Source of the DNA: Vandiemenella viatica
Lineage: Eukaryota > Arthropoda > Insecta > Orthoptera > Morabidae
NCBI GenBank assembly: GCA_031002005.1
Contig: JARYHS010008074.1
Coordinates: forward strand, 5,092,924 to 5,156,923
Reading direction: 5' to 3'
Length of the DNA stretch: 64,000 nt
The notes under the pieces are model-generated. The model was not told the origin of the DNA. It made no database searches and saw only the letters and a list, made by a program, of their open reading frames with translations. The position numbers were made by a program, and so were the translations under genes. Positions 46,127 through 56,386 of this stretch are shown in pieces. Position 1 is the stretch's first letter; the number at the start of each line of letters is the position of its first letter.

Positions 46127-48066
46127 TATCTGCATAAAACAGCTCTGTTTGAACAGCTGATGGAGATTGGTTGTCCAAGAAGATTATTTTACACCTTCAG
46201 GGACTATTGCAGATTTAGAACTGCTTCCTTGAGATGCCAGAACTCGTTTATCACGAAGATCCTTACTAAAGGATGCCCGCAAGGTTCCGTTTGCGGTCCC
46301 ATATTCTGGGATATAGGGATGGAACCAGTGATTGAACTATTACAAAGAATACCTGAACTTCTAGGTCTAATAGCTTTTACTGATGATCTTTTACTACTCG
46401 TGGAAGGAGCAACAAGAGCAGAGATTGAGTACAATAGTAATCTAGTACTTAACTGCCTTAGCCAATGGTGCAGTAAAGTCAAACTGAGTTTAGCACCACA
46501 TAAAACAACATTTATGTTGCTCAAGGGCAAGCTGACTCGAAAAGCAACTATAAGACGGTAAATCAATTCGTAGAAACCCAGTGTGCAGGTACTTAGGCAT
46601 TGAATTGGATGAACGTTTAAACTTCGAAGACCACTTAGAGAAGACAATAGCAAGAGCAGTGGCGGTCATGAATAAAATCATTAATATTGGCCAACGAAAA
46701 TTTGCTGTTCCAGTCCAAACAATAAGACTATACCATGACGCAATTTTATCCTCTTTAGTGGGCTAGTCAGCAAGTGTGTTGGCAAAGCAACTAAGAAAAG
46801 TAAAACTAAAACAGAGAGTCAGTCTTGTCCAACGAGGAATACTTTAAAGATTGACAGGAGCATACAGAACCGTGGCAACAAATTCATTAACAGTTGCCAT
46901 TGGTGTATGGCCACTGGACCTTGAAGTAAGGAAACGAGGTACCATATACTGGCTCAGAAAAGGGAAACAAGATAAGGTAGCAGAAATTGTAGGCAGCGAA
47001 GCAACATCGGAGTTGCACATTCGGAAGCTTCTATTGGTAGAATGGCAACAAGAATGGAACAACAGTGAAACAGGTCGAAGAGCATATGATATGTTCCCAT
47101 CCGTAGAGGAGAGGTTAAAGTTGAAGTACCTTCAACCCTCTCCCGGATTGGTACACTACATTACAGGTCACTGGGCCATACAATAGCTGGCTCCGAAGTC
47201 GAAATATTGTGGACTCAGACAGGTGCGAATGTGGTGAAGAGAGTACGCCGGAGCACGTGGTATGGGAGTGTGAAACAACAGCCAGTTTGAGAGAACACCA
47301 ACAAGCTCGGCTGCAAGGTAGGAGAATATTTGACATACTGCGCGACGAAAGTTTGTGGCATTTGCTGGACGAGGCAGCTGATCTAGCCTCAAAATTTTGG
47401 AACGAGAAATTTATAAAAAGGAAAAATGCCGAGCGAAATCAAAGGCCACAGATAGCAGAAGAGGAGAACACAATTACACCGGATTGACGGAAGATATCCT
47501 ACGACAATGAGCAACATCAATCGTCGGAGGAACTTCAGTGTGCTCCAGAGAGGACCGTCTTCTGAGCGACAACTGGGGCCGTCTTGGTATTCCAGGAGGT
47601 CAACTCTTGATGGCCTGGGCGGCTGACTTTGCTGCCGGTTCCAGGGGACTCTGCCTTTGGAGCGCACACAACACCAAGAAAAATGAACAATAGTGGACCG
47701 AAGTGCAGCTGTGACAATTGGTGGTGGTAATAGTAGTATTAGTAGTAGTAGTAATGGTATTAGTAGTAGTAGTAGTAGTAGTAGTAATGTTAGTAGTAAT
47801 ATTAGGGACAATAACAGTAGTAGTAGATTTAGTAGTGGTGTGGTACCCATTCTGTTTAATAGCAGTAGATGTAATAGTTATTGGAAATCGAATCAAAATT
47901 TTCTTTCATTCATGTTTATAAGTTAATATATTATATATATATATATAAGATACAAATATATGTAAATGTAAAAGAGTGGAAATAAGGGCCCAGATTAGAT
48001 ACTAGGTGCTAGGCTATGTTGCATATGGAAAATAAATAAATAAATAAATTAAAAAAAAAAATAATA
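46127..48066 (+). mobile_element. R1-clade LINE, 5'-truncated
   Basis: RT from its middle to the C-terminus. FEQLMEIGCPRRLFYTFRDY and KGCPQGSVCGPIFWDIGMEP open it at 46160-46320. LIAFTDDLLLLVEGATRAEI follows, with Y-A-D-D as F-T-D-D, then WCSKVKLSLAPHKTTFMLLK to 46561, and a CRYLGIELDERLNFEDHLEK thumb. A C-terminal CECGEESTPEHVVWEC knuckle (C-x-C-x7-H-x4-C) lies at 47215-47265, typical of R1-type LINEs. A 3' region with TAG repeats and an A-rich end at 48040-48066 follows. AAACAG at 46121-46126 and 48067-48072 may be the duplication. Confidence 0.8.
47721..47837 (+). repeat. TAG-rich microsatellite in LINE 3' region
   Basis: Interrupted (TAG)n/(GTA)n. It generates long Ser-, Val- and Leu-rich frames on both strands that are not genes. 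Confidence 0.9.
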
Positions 48067-48069
48067 AAA

Positions 48070-50035
48070 CAGGAAAGGCGAAAGCTAATAAATGGAACCA
48101 ATAAAACGCCAGTAAATATAATCAATCGGACTGAAAAGAAAGACATTTTCCAACGCACTCTATCGGAAAAATAAGCTACCACCGACAATGGAAATTTAGC
48201 TTCAACTTTAAAACATTAGCCATAGAAATTGCAGGAACTGTTAAAACCACCAAATTAAGTAAAATTAGCAATGATACAAAAACTCTCCTGAATAAACGAA
48301 GGAAAATGAAAGTAAAACCTGAAAAAAACCTAACTGAATATGCTGAACTGTGCAAGAGCATTAGAAAAGAAATAACAGCTGACATCAAGAAATATAACGA
48401 AAACCTGGTCAGATCAGTTATAGAGAACAAGAAAGGCTATAAGAAAGCACAACAAATATTAATGATAGGAAAGAAACAAATAATAGCTTTAGATAATGAT
48501 AACGAACGTATTACAGACAAAACAACAGTATTGGATCATATCAGGAACTTCTATCAGTCCTTGTACAGCAAGCAAGATGAAAATCCTTTAATGATATCAA
48601 TCCCAGACTCACCAATTCCTAAAGTATTCCCATCGGAAGTTAGAAGGGCAGTGCCCGAAATGAAAAAAGGATCAGCTAGTATCTATTGACGAGCTCCAAT
48701 TGACTGGAGAAGAAACCTATAGACACCTAGCTAAGGTGTTTTCACAATGCCTCAAAGACAAAAATATCCCATCCAGCTGGAACAAAGCAATGACTGTGTT
48801 GATACACAAAAAAGCAGTCGTTACAATATTAAAAACTACCGCTCCATCAGCCTCCTTCCTATCAAATACAAAGTGTTTACAAAGGTCATCAGTTCCACCT
48901 TGGACACAGTGCAGCCAATTGAACAGGCTGGCTTTAGGTCAGCATTCAGCACAGTAGATCACATCCAAGTCATCCACGAAGTAATAAGTCGAGCAAATGA
49001 ATACCAGATGCCACTCTGTTTGGCCTTCATCAATTTTAAAAAAGCTTTTGATTCAGTCCATCACACAGCAATCATGCAAGCACTTTTAGAACAAGAAGTG
49101 AATCCAGGCTATATCGACTTACTGTACAACATCTACACCACTTCCCCTGCCTTTGTCAACATCGCTGAAGCCACCAAAGAGTTCCCAGTAGAAAGAGGGG
49201 TAAAACAAGGAGACTCTATATCCCCCAAGCTATTCACATCAGTCCTAGAATTGGCAGTGTCAAAAATCCAATGGCAAAACCGAGGTTTGAGAATAAATGG
49301 AAGAATTCTCAACAACTTAAGATTCACTGATATAGTTTTACTCTCAAAAAGTCTGGAAGAGCTCAAAGAGCTGATAAATGAACTAGAGGCAGCGTACAGT
49401 GAAGTTGGCCTAAAAATAAATATATCAAAAAGCAAAATCATGCAAAACAAATGGGCAGAAAAAGATAAAGACAAGGCAGACACGAAAGATTCTGGTATTG
49501 AGTCTGTAGATCAGTACATCTATCTTGGCCAACTGATCAATATGAATGGCGACTCAATGCCTAAGATCTACAGACGGATAAAGCTGGGCTGGAGAGCATA
49601 CGGAAGAAATTCCATAGTTTTTAAATCTAACATGCCAGTACATCTTAAAAAACAGGTATTTGAACAATGTGTATTACCGGTCCTCACATATGCCTGCCAG
49701 ACTTGGACCCTAAATAGTCACACGAAGCAAGAACTGAGAAACTGGCCAGTGAAGTATGGAAAAAGCAATGCTAGGGTTTACAAGAAGAGATAGGTCTTAA
49801 AAAGAGTGATGACCCAAAAATGGCAATGGGCCGGTCATATTGCTCGCAAAAGAGATGAAAGATGGACTACGGTAGTGCTGGATTGGATACCGAGAAACCT
49901 GAAAAGAGCAAGAGGAAGACCCCCGGATCGCTGGGATAAGGATATACGACGAGTTACAGGCGTGAACTGGAAGAGGGTGGCTCAGGATCGATCAGCCTGG
50001 AAAGAACTACAACAATATAAAATTAAATTATAATG
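48070..50035 (+). pseudogene. RTE-like reverse transcriptase
   Basis: The linker at 48306-48689 is helical. RT proper is largely in one frame at 48747-49793 (348 codons): NYRSISLLPIKYKVFTKVIS, EQAGFRSAFSTVDHIQVIHE, CLAFINFKKAFDSVHHTAIM (catalytic D changed to N in A-F-I-N), RGVKQGDSISPKLFTSVLEL, and LRFTDIVLLSKSLEELKELI where F-A-D-D is F-T-D-I. The thumb VDQYIYLGQLINMNGDS and C-terminal block QWAGHIARKRDERWTTVVLD then RGRPPDRWDKDIRRVTGVNW complete it. Changed catalytic residues mean the enzyme is dead despite the long frame. Confidence 0.85.
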
Positions 50036-50139
50036 TATAGCTCATTAGACTTAAAAAGGCTATATCCTGAAAAAAGGATTGATATAGCTAATAATAATAA
50101 TAATAATAAAATATTCTCTCACTGCATTAGATGGCCGTC

Positions 50140-50545
50140 CTACTGCTTTTTTTTACAATTGTGGGTTTCGTTAAATACAAAACTTAGTTAAATTACGCTC
50201 AAAGCCTTCTCTCTCAATAATTGTATTATGTAAAACACACATAGATTTTACAATATTACCAACCAATTTTACGTTTCAAACGCAATTTGGAAACAAAATT
50301 CTAAAAGGACATTTTACTGTTACCCTCACTCGAGATAAAGATTTATTAAAGCATAGTTCCACAAGCTTCAAACCATGTCCACCAAAAAGTTTCAACAAAT
50401 TAGCGAGAATGGGATATGCTTCACTTTCTAAAATCAAAATTGGAGCTTTCACATGAGACCCAGGCAGAACATCAGGTTCTGGAATATCGAGTTGTTCATT
50501 ATACAGACAGTGGCAATGATCTCAGGCGTGAAAGTACATCCATCG
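50140..50545 (-). pseudogene. PIF/Harbinger transposase fragment
   Basis: Minus-strand reading gives VLPGSHVKAPILILESEAYP, LLKLFGGHGLKLVELCFNKS, LSRVRVTVKCPFRILFPNCV and VKSMCVLHNTIIEREGF. The order (D-x-A-F/Y-P, F-N-x-x-L-S-R-x-R-x-x-V-E, C-x-L-H-N) is that of the C-terminal part of DDE transposases of the HARBI1/PIF type. The third-catalytic-residue region reads VKCPF where V-E-x-A-F is expected, so the E is lost. Terminal repeats were not identified. Confidence 0.65.
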
Positions 50546-50660
50546 CTCTGTTTACCATATAAATTTATGATTAGTATCTTGTAGCACAAATTAATAAAAC
50601 TGTTTATTAAATGTTAATAAATAACGCCAAGTCAACAGTTTTTGTATTATTTAATGCCGT
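50546..50660. other. AT-rich stretch, Penelope-like tail flank
   Basis: Together with 50590-50660 this resembles A/T-rich 3' flanking DNA of a Penelope-like element read on the minus strand (TTAATAAATAACGCC complement). No gene is present. Confidence 0.35.
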
Positions 50661-50692
50661 ACGCGTTTCGCTTCTTATCGAGGAATCATCAG
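50661..50692 (-). ncRNA. hammerhead-like core of a Penelope-like tail
   Basis: On the minus strand, CTGATGA (50692-50686) is followed by a 16-nt stem-II-like segment, then GAAACGCGTA (down to 50660/61). GAAAC-GC-GT plus H (A here) is exactly the 2-bp stem III with a 2-nt loop and cleavage base reported for Penelope-like hammerheads. Stem II pairs poorly and stem I pairing is weak, so the copy is probably decayed. The coding part of the element was not found at 50700-51330. Confidence 0.5.
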
Positions 50693-50699
50693 CTACGAA

Positions 50700-51335
50700 T
50701 TATTTACATTGTTGTTATCAGATTCGTAGCCATACATCTTGCTTTTTCCCCAAAGCATGTTCCCGCTAAAGCCATTTGTCTTAAATGCTGCCAGGTAGAT
50801 CCTATGATTATAAATATGCTGATACCAACAATGCAGGTGTCTCGCAATATATTTATTAAATTAGTATAACTTTACTCGTCTGATAATAATGACCCATTTC
50901 TCTTTTGGAAATGTAAGCTGACGATGCCTGTTACACCAGGTTTTCGTTAAACAATGTTCTAGTTTACAAAACATGAATTAAAAGGTTCCAAAAATCGTTC
51001 TAGCATGCTGAAAAGATCTTTGTTCACATTTCTTCAGCTCATTAAACAAATGATGATATTCACCACATTGCCTACCACAATTTATTGGATGAATACTAGT
51101 TCATTTCTTTCTTAATTTCAAGAAAGTTTTCTTCATGAGAAGAAACTTCTCCTTTGATGAGTTTCTTATATTCATTACTCCCGGTAAAAAGAAGATCTCC
51201 AGACTCGAACTAAAGAATATTTGAAGGTATAATACCTTTTATATGTGAATTATTCAATATTCTGTTCCATGCTTGATTTTATTTCGAGATTAGATTGACA
51301 TAACAATTGTGAAGTGCACAATGGGATATTGGGTA
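50700..51335. other. unassigned AT-rich DNA
   Basis: I see no recognisable coding motif on either strand. It may be the remainder of a decayed Penelope-like element upstream of the tail. Confidence 0.35.
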
Positions 51336-51339
51336 ATAC

Positions 51340-51795
51340 ATGGCGTTTCGTTTATGACGCGTCCACGTGCACGGCAATAATCGCCCGGCGCAGCGGGGGC
51401 TCGCTTGCCGGCAACTCATACCACGCAGCGCCCGTGCTCAGAAACGCCTCTTGGCTGCGTCGATGTCTCACCTTATAGCACGTGCTGGAAATGTTAGCCA
51501 TCGGCTTCAATAGACACTTGACTTGAACTTAAGGAATACATAAGAACTAAAATTAATAATATTTCTTCACAAACATTGCAGAAGGTTAGCCAAAACATCC
51601 TTAGACGATGTCAAGCGTTCATTGAAGCCAATGGCTAACATTTCCAGCACGTGTTATAAGGTAAGGCATCGTCGCAGGCGTGAGGCGTTTCTGAGCACGG
51701 GCGCTGCGCGGTGTGAGTTGCCGGCAAGCGAGCCGCCGCTGGGCCAGGGGATTATTGCCGTGCACGCGGACGCGTCATAAATGAAACGCCCTGGA
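51340..51795. mobile_element. GC-rich long-stem MITE
   Basis: The arm at about 51340-51525 and the reverse complement of about 51608-51795 match along roughly 180 bp, with a 5-10% difference. Each arm contains GCGTTTC, TTATGACGCGTCC, TGCACGGCAATAATC and AACATTTCCAGCACGTG (or complements). The loop is about 85 bp and AT-rich. It has no coding capacity. The exact ends and duplication are unclear: CATGGCG on the left versus CCAGGGCG on the right. Confidence 0.8.
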
Positions 51796-52124
51796 TAATG
51801 TTTATAATATGTCTTCTGGTAGTGGAATAATTTTAAGATCGTTTCATACATTAGGTATCTCTGTATGAATTAAGTGTTTCTTAAAGTTGTGTTAAATCTA
51901 CTTACGTGAACAATAGTGAATGGTGTAACGATAATTTGAAACAATGTAGTATTTGGTTAATGAAGACTCTTCCTAGAGACCCAAACAATAGCTAATCTCG
52001 AAGGTCCAATTACGAGAGTGTAAAATATCTTGGGCAATTGGAAAATAAGACACCATTACGTGTTATCGATATTTTTACAGAATAGAAACAAAGTTTTTAA
52101 AAAGAAATGAAAGATGTATCTTAC

Positions 52125-52398
52125 CTTGATCCAGATGAGGACGTAGCACAGAGATATGAGAGCCAGGGGCAGGACGTAGCAGCAGAGCAGGTTCGCCACC
52201 AGGAAGTAGAGCGCGCCGTCGAGGGGCTCTGGCCAGACCTCGACACAGACGCGCACCTCGTCCAGCACAGAGACGAGCTCGAAGAACAGGGCCCACGGCA
52301 GCGTGGTGGTGAGCGCGACCAGCCAGATGGTGGCAATGATGAGGCGCGCCCTCCTCTTGGTGATCTGGCATTTGAGTGGCCACCAAATGGCCAGCAGC
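52125..52398 (-). CDS. GPCR exon, TM3 end to TM5 (peptide receptor-like)
   Basis: A 274-nt exon of a rhodopsin-family receptor. Acceptor CAG at 52401-52399 and donor GTAAGA at 52124-52119 bracket it. One base completes a split Arg codon, then 91 codons end in phase 0. The protein opens [18 protein letters not shown], the end of TM3 and loop 2 after a (D)R motif. TM4 follows ([20 protein letters not shown]), then extracellular loop 2 with its conserved Cys (VCVEVWPEP), and TM5 ([20 protein letters not shown]) ending YVLIWIK. The loop wording suggests an invertebrate neuropeptide receptor, subtype uncertain. It has no stop and no frame break, and is much more GC-rich than its surroundings. Other exons were not found in this window. 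Confidence 0.85.
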
Positions 52399-52435
52399 CT
52401 GCGAAACCAGAGCAAGGAAACGTCTACATCTACAT

Positions 52436-53713
52436 CTAAACTACGCCATTCACATCCCCAACAAAACGAGGAAAGGAAGAATACATAAAAGCATCAGTAC
52501 TGCATTTTATTTCCCTCATCTTATCCCTTCTGTCAATGCGACCTAAATAGGTTGGCGGAAAAAGTATTTCATTACACTCGCAAATTAAAGAACTTCGCAT
52601 ATTCTCCGATAAATTCAAACGAAAACGACGTCGTCAGTCAGCCCAATTTATATATAAATTCTGTGGCAGTTTCGTAAGGATTGTACTAGCAGTCACGAAT
52701 CGAGTGGCTCTCCTCTGAACTTTCTCTAACGTGTCAATCAATCTATTGTGATACAGATCCCAAACTACACAACAATAATCCAAATGCGGACGCACTAGTG
52801 TTTTCGCTACTTCCTTTGTATGAGCATTACAACTTCTCAAAACACGCCCTACGAATCTTAATCTAGAATTAGTTTTGCCTACGACGAAAGTTATGAGCAA
52901 GTCCCATTTCATGTTGCTTTGTACTATTACGTCCAAATACTTCAGGGAATCAACCGTGTCAACAACTGAATTGTCAACTTTGTACTCGTGAACAAACGGA
53001 TTCTTTTTATTACTTATTTGCATTGCTTTGCACTTTTTGCAGTTAAGTGTAAGCTGCCATTAATGGCACCATTCGAAATAACATCCAGATCGCGTTGAAT
53101 TTCTAAACAATAGTCTCAGCACCTTAATTCCGTATATATAAGTACATCATCAGCAAACAATCTCAACTTGCAATTAAAGTTGGCACCGAGATCGTTTATA
53201 AAAATTAGGGAAAGAAGTCTTATTAAACTTCCTTGAGGAACGCCCGAAGAAACTTCTAGTATAGAAGAAGCTTCCCCGTCAACAAAGGAGACACTGTGAC
53301 CGACCAGTTAGAAAATCGAGTATCCATTCACAAATCTGATTCGATATTGCATCAATTTCTGAACCTGCGTCGATAACTTTCATTACGTCATGCGAAAATA
53401 GGGCCATTTGTGTTTCACACAATCTGTTCTATCTGTTCTTCCAAAATCCGTGTTGGCACGGTATAAGTAACTTGTTTTCATCAAGAAACTTCATAATGTT
53501 AGAGCATATGACATTCTCCAGAATACTATTGCAAACAGATGTTAGAGATATGGGTCGATAATTCCTAGGATATCCCCTGGCTATTTTTCAGATATAAGGT
53601 ACTATTCTCTCTTCTAAATATTTACGGAATATATCTGATAGAAATTTTTCTATTTCTTCAGTGTATTCTGAAAATACTCTTGCTGGTATACCATCGGGAC
53701 CCGGCGCTTTTCC
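52436..53713 (-). pseudogene. CR1-like reverse transcriptase
   Basis: High to low coordinate: GKAPGPDGIPARVFSEY at 53665-53713, PRNYRPISLTSVCNSILENV near 53520-53580, CQHGFWKN near 53440, ETQMALFSHDVMKVIDAGSE near 53370-53420, SSGVPQGSLIRLLSLIFIND near 53190-53255, LRLFADDVLIY near 53130-53165 with the catalytic F-A-D-D, VDTVDSLKYLDVIVQSNMKW near 52900-52965, and LVRPHLDYCCVVWDLYHNRL near 52735-52800. The last block is very typical of CR1-type LINEs. Several stops and frame changes occur. Confidence 0.8.
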
Positions 53714-53721
53714 CCACATCA

Positions 53722-56037
53722 TCATCATCATCCTTAACAGTTTCCAGCCTCTGTCCGTGTCTGATTTAAGCACAAGCCTCTCCATTTGCTTCTTCCATCC
53801 CACCACCTCTCTGTCACCACTTTGTTCCAGTCCTCTCCTCTCTTCCGTACACCCTCTTCCACTCCTTTCAGCCATCCATCTCTTGGTCTTCCTCTGGCTC
53901 ATTTACCATGCATCTTAATTCCAAAAAAATTTCTTGGGATTCTCTAAGCCTCCATCCTCTGTACATGTCCATACCATCTCAGTCTGGTCCTCTCTATCCT
54001 TTCCTGTAGGGGTTCCTCATTTATGGTGCGTCTATTCACTTCTTTCCTTATTCTTTCCATTTTAGTAACTCCCATGCTACCTCTTAAAAACTACATTTCA
54101 CTTGCTTGTACTCAGCTGATGCCCCGCTTTTTCATTGTCCACGTTTCAGCAGCATAAGTCAAGATAGGCACATAGTACGTATGATAGATTACTCTCTTGC
54201 TTCCCTGTGGCACCTCTTTATTCCATATCAGGCTTCTAATGCTCCTTAGGAACGCCTCTGCTTGTCTTCCTCTTTCACTTATCTCGCCACCATTTCCTCC
54301 TCATTCCTTTAATACACTCCCTAGGTACTTGAAACTGTTTACCTTCTTTAGTTGTTCCCCCGCCATCACAATTCCCTGGGTTAACCTACTCATCCTTCTG
54401 GTTGTTACCATGTACTCACATTTTTTTTTTAATTTCAGGCCATGCTCCTCCACACTTTCTGTCCATACATCCAACTGCCGCTGCACTTCCTCTTCATCAT
54501 CTCCCCAGATCATCAGATCATCCGCAAAGACCATCACCTTCATGTTTTCCTCTCCCAACCTCACTGCCACCTTCTGCATTATTTCATCCATGATTACAAT
54601 GAAGAGTACTTCCTTATTTTAGTCCATTCCTTTTTTCGAGCCAATCTGATCTTCCTTCCCCTATTTTCACATAGCTCACACTTCCTTGGTACAGTTCCGT
54701 CACTCTCCTGTTGGTTTATTTGGGAACTACTCCCTTCTCCAAGTCCTTCCATACCCTACTCCTATGTACACAATCATATGTTTTCTCAATATCGAGAAAT
54801 ACCAACAGAAGATCCTTTCCATACTCATAATGTTTTTTCTGTAGCTGTACAATAGCAAATATCAGATCTACCGTCGATCTCCCTGATCTGAAGCCATACT
54901 GCTCTTCCCTTAGCCCTTTTCCCACCCTGTCACGTACTCATTTTTCAATGATCTTCTCATACACTTTGGCACAGTGGCACATCAGCGTAATACCTCTATA
55001 GTTTTTAAACTCCTTCCTGCTCCCTTTTTTTGAATATTGGTATAATTATTCCTTTTTTCCAGTCTTCAGGAGTTGCGCCCTTGATTCCATACCTTTCTCA
55101 TCACACACTGCTTTACTACTACTCCTGCTGCCCTTATCATTTCCACGCTCACTTCATCGATGCCTGGTGCCTTTCCACCCTTGATCTTACCCAGAGCTAT
55201 TTCCACTTCTTTCCAAGTAAGATCCTTCTCTATCCTACATGGCTGTTATTTTCCTGCTTCTCTTGAACAACCGTATCATCCTGTGACCAATCTGCGTTCA
55301 GTAAGGCTTCAAAAAACTCCTTCCACATCCTTTTTAGTCTTTCTAAGCTGTTTATTTCGTTTCCGTCCTTATCAAGCATGTTGACATTTTCGATCTGCTC
55401 CTTCCTATTCCTTTTTACCATTCCATATAATACTTTCTTATTTCCTTTGCTATCTTCTTCCATCATGTTGGTCCATTTCTCCAGCCTCTTCCTCCTTTCC
55501 TCCGTTTCTATTTTTTTGGCATCCTTCTTTTTCTTCACATAGTCATCCCTTGTCTCCTGTGTCCTCTGCTTGAGCCATTCCTTTAAAGGCCCTATTCTTG
55601 AGTTCCACTGTTTGTTTTACTCTATCATTCCACCATGCTCTTTATTTTTACCTTTTGGTGTTACCAGTCCTTACACACACTGTTTCTGCTGCTTGGATTA
55701 ACGTTGTTTTAAAATTTTCGCACTCCTCTTCCACTGTCCCAATTTCCGCAATTGGTATCTTACTCCTTATTATTCTCTGGTATTCCTCTTCATTACTCTT
55801 CTCTTTCAACTTCCGTACTCTTAATCTCCAGTCCTGTGTTCCTGATTCTCTCCTCTCTGTCGCAATCCTTAGCTCCATTACTAATAGCCGGTGATAACTA
55901 TCCAGTGCCTCTGATGGTATTACCGTCACATCTACCACACTCTGCTTTAATTCACCATTAAATGTGAAGTCCACAACTGACTTCCTCTGCCAATCACGAC
56001 TATACCATGTTACCTTGTGGCACTCTTGATTTTTGTA
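53722..56037 (-). mobile_element. RTE-like LINE nested in the CR1-like LINE
   Basis: The 8-bp flank CCACATCA occurs at 53714-53721 and 56038-56045, and the 3' end is a short GAT-repeat (ATC on the plus strand). From high to low coordinate: an endonuclease C-terminus, QSVVDVTVIPSEALDSYHRL and WRLRVRKLKEKSNEEE at 55700-56000; a linker at 55230-55540; REEQYGFRSGRSTVDLIFAI and LVFLDIEKTYDCVHRSRVWK at 54716-54925; VMVFADDLMIWGDDEEEVQR and KKVNSFKYLGSVLKE at 54301-54591; and a C-terminal tail with RGRPRDGWLKGV near 53850-53900. It is 5' truncated within the endonuclease and frameshifted. Confidence 0.8.
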
Positions 56038-56386
56038 CCACATCAGAAGCTTAAATTGCTTTATAATACCTACACTACCAATTTCTACCGGATCCATCTC
56101 AAATTCTTCACGCCGTAGAAAAGCGGAAATGTTTTCTATGTTTTTGTCAGTGAAAAAAATTTAAATGGGTGTTAAATACGGTAGCATTGTCGCAACCGAC
56201 ATCAACTTCTCGACCGTCTTGTAGTAGAACCGGCAAATTGTTGTCAATATCACTAGCTTTTTTCATATACTACCAAAATTTCTTCGGCTTTTCGTTGAGG
56301 CTTAGGACGAGAGAGAGAGAACCAAGAAATCCAATTCTATTGTCAGACCCATCATTACATTGAGGAACGTTAAATAAATTGGATTT

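Larger units (their letters stand above)
44906..50108 (+). mobile_element. RTE-like LINE, full length, split by R1-clade LINE
   Basis: An exact 10-bp duplication AAATATTCTC flanks it (44896-44905 and 50109-50118). It begins with a GC-rich 5' leader (CCCGCCAACCTGCGCCCAG), codes for an endonuclease from about 45280 and for RT from 48070, and ends in TAA/AAT repeats at about 50089-50108. An R1-clade fragment lies at about 46127-48066. Retention of the leader and of the duplication shows a complete insertion. It lacks a separate gag. Confidence 0.9.
52421..56340 (-). mobile_element. CR1-like LINE, split by an RTE-like LINE
   Basis: Minus-strand copy in two parts: 56340-56046 (PKKFW, then KASDIDNNLPVLLQDGREVD) and 53713-52421 (RT and 3' end). 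The 3' end is a GTAGAT-type repeat ending at 52421, 22 nt before the GPCR acceptor and in the same orientation as that gene. Microsatellite-like ends are usual for CR1-type LINEs. Two parts read on in the same domain order once the nested element is set aside. It is 5' truncated and broken by stops. Confidence 0.75.

Noticed and set aside
47389..47926. long Leu-, Val-, Ser- and Thr-rich frames
   Set aside because: They are produced by the TAG/GTA microsatellite in a LINE 3' region.
52107..52439. plus-strand 110-codon frame over the GPCR exon
   Set aside because: It is antisense to transmembrane segments with intact splice sites; composition explains the open frame.
54197..55384. plus-strand Ser/Phe/Leu-rich frames
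   Set aside because: They are antisense to the nested RTE-like RT, which is purine-rich on its coding strand.
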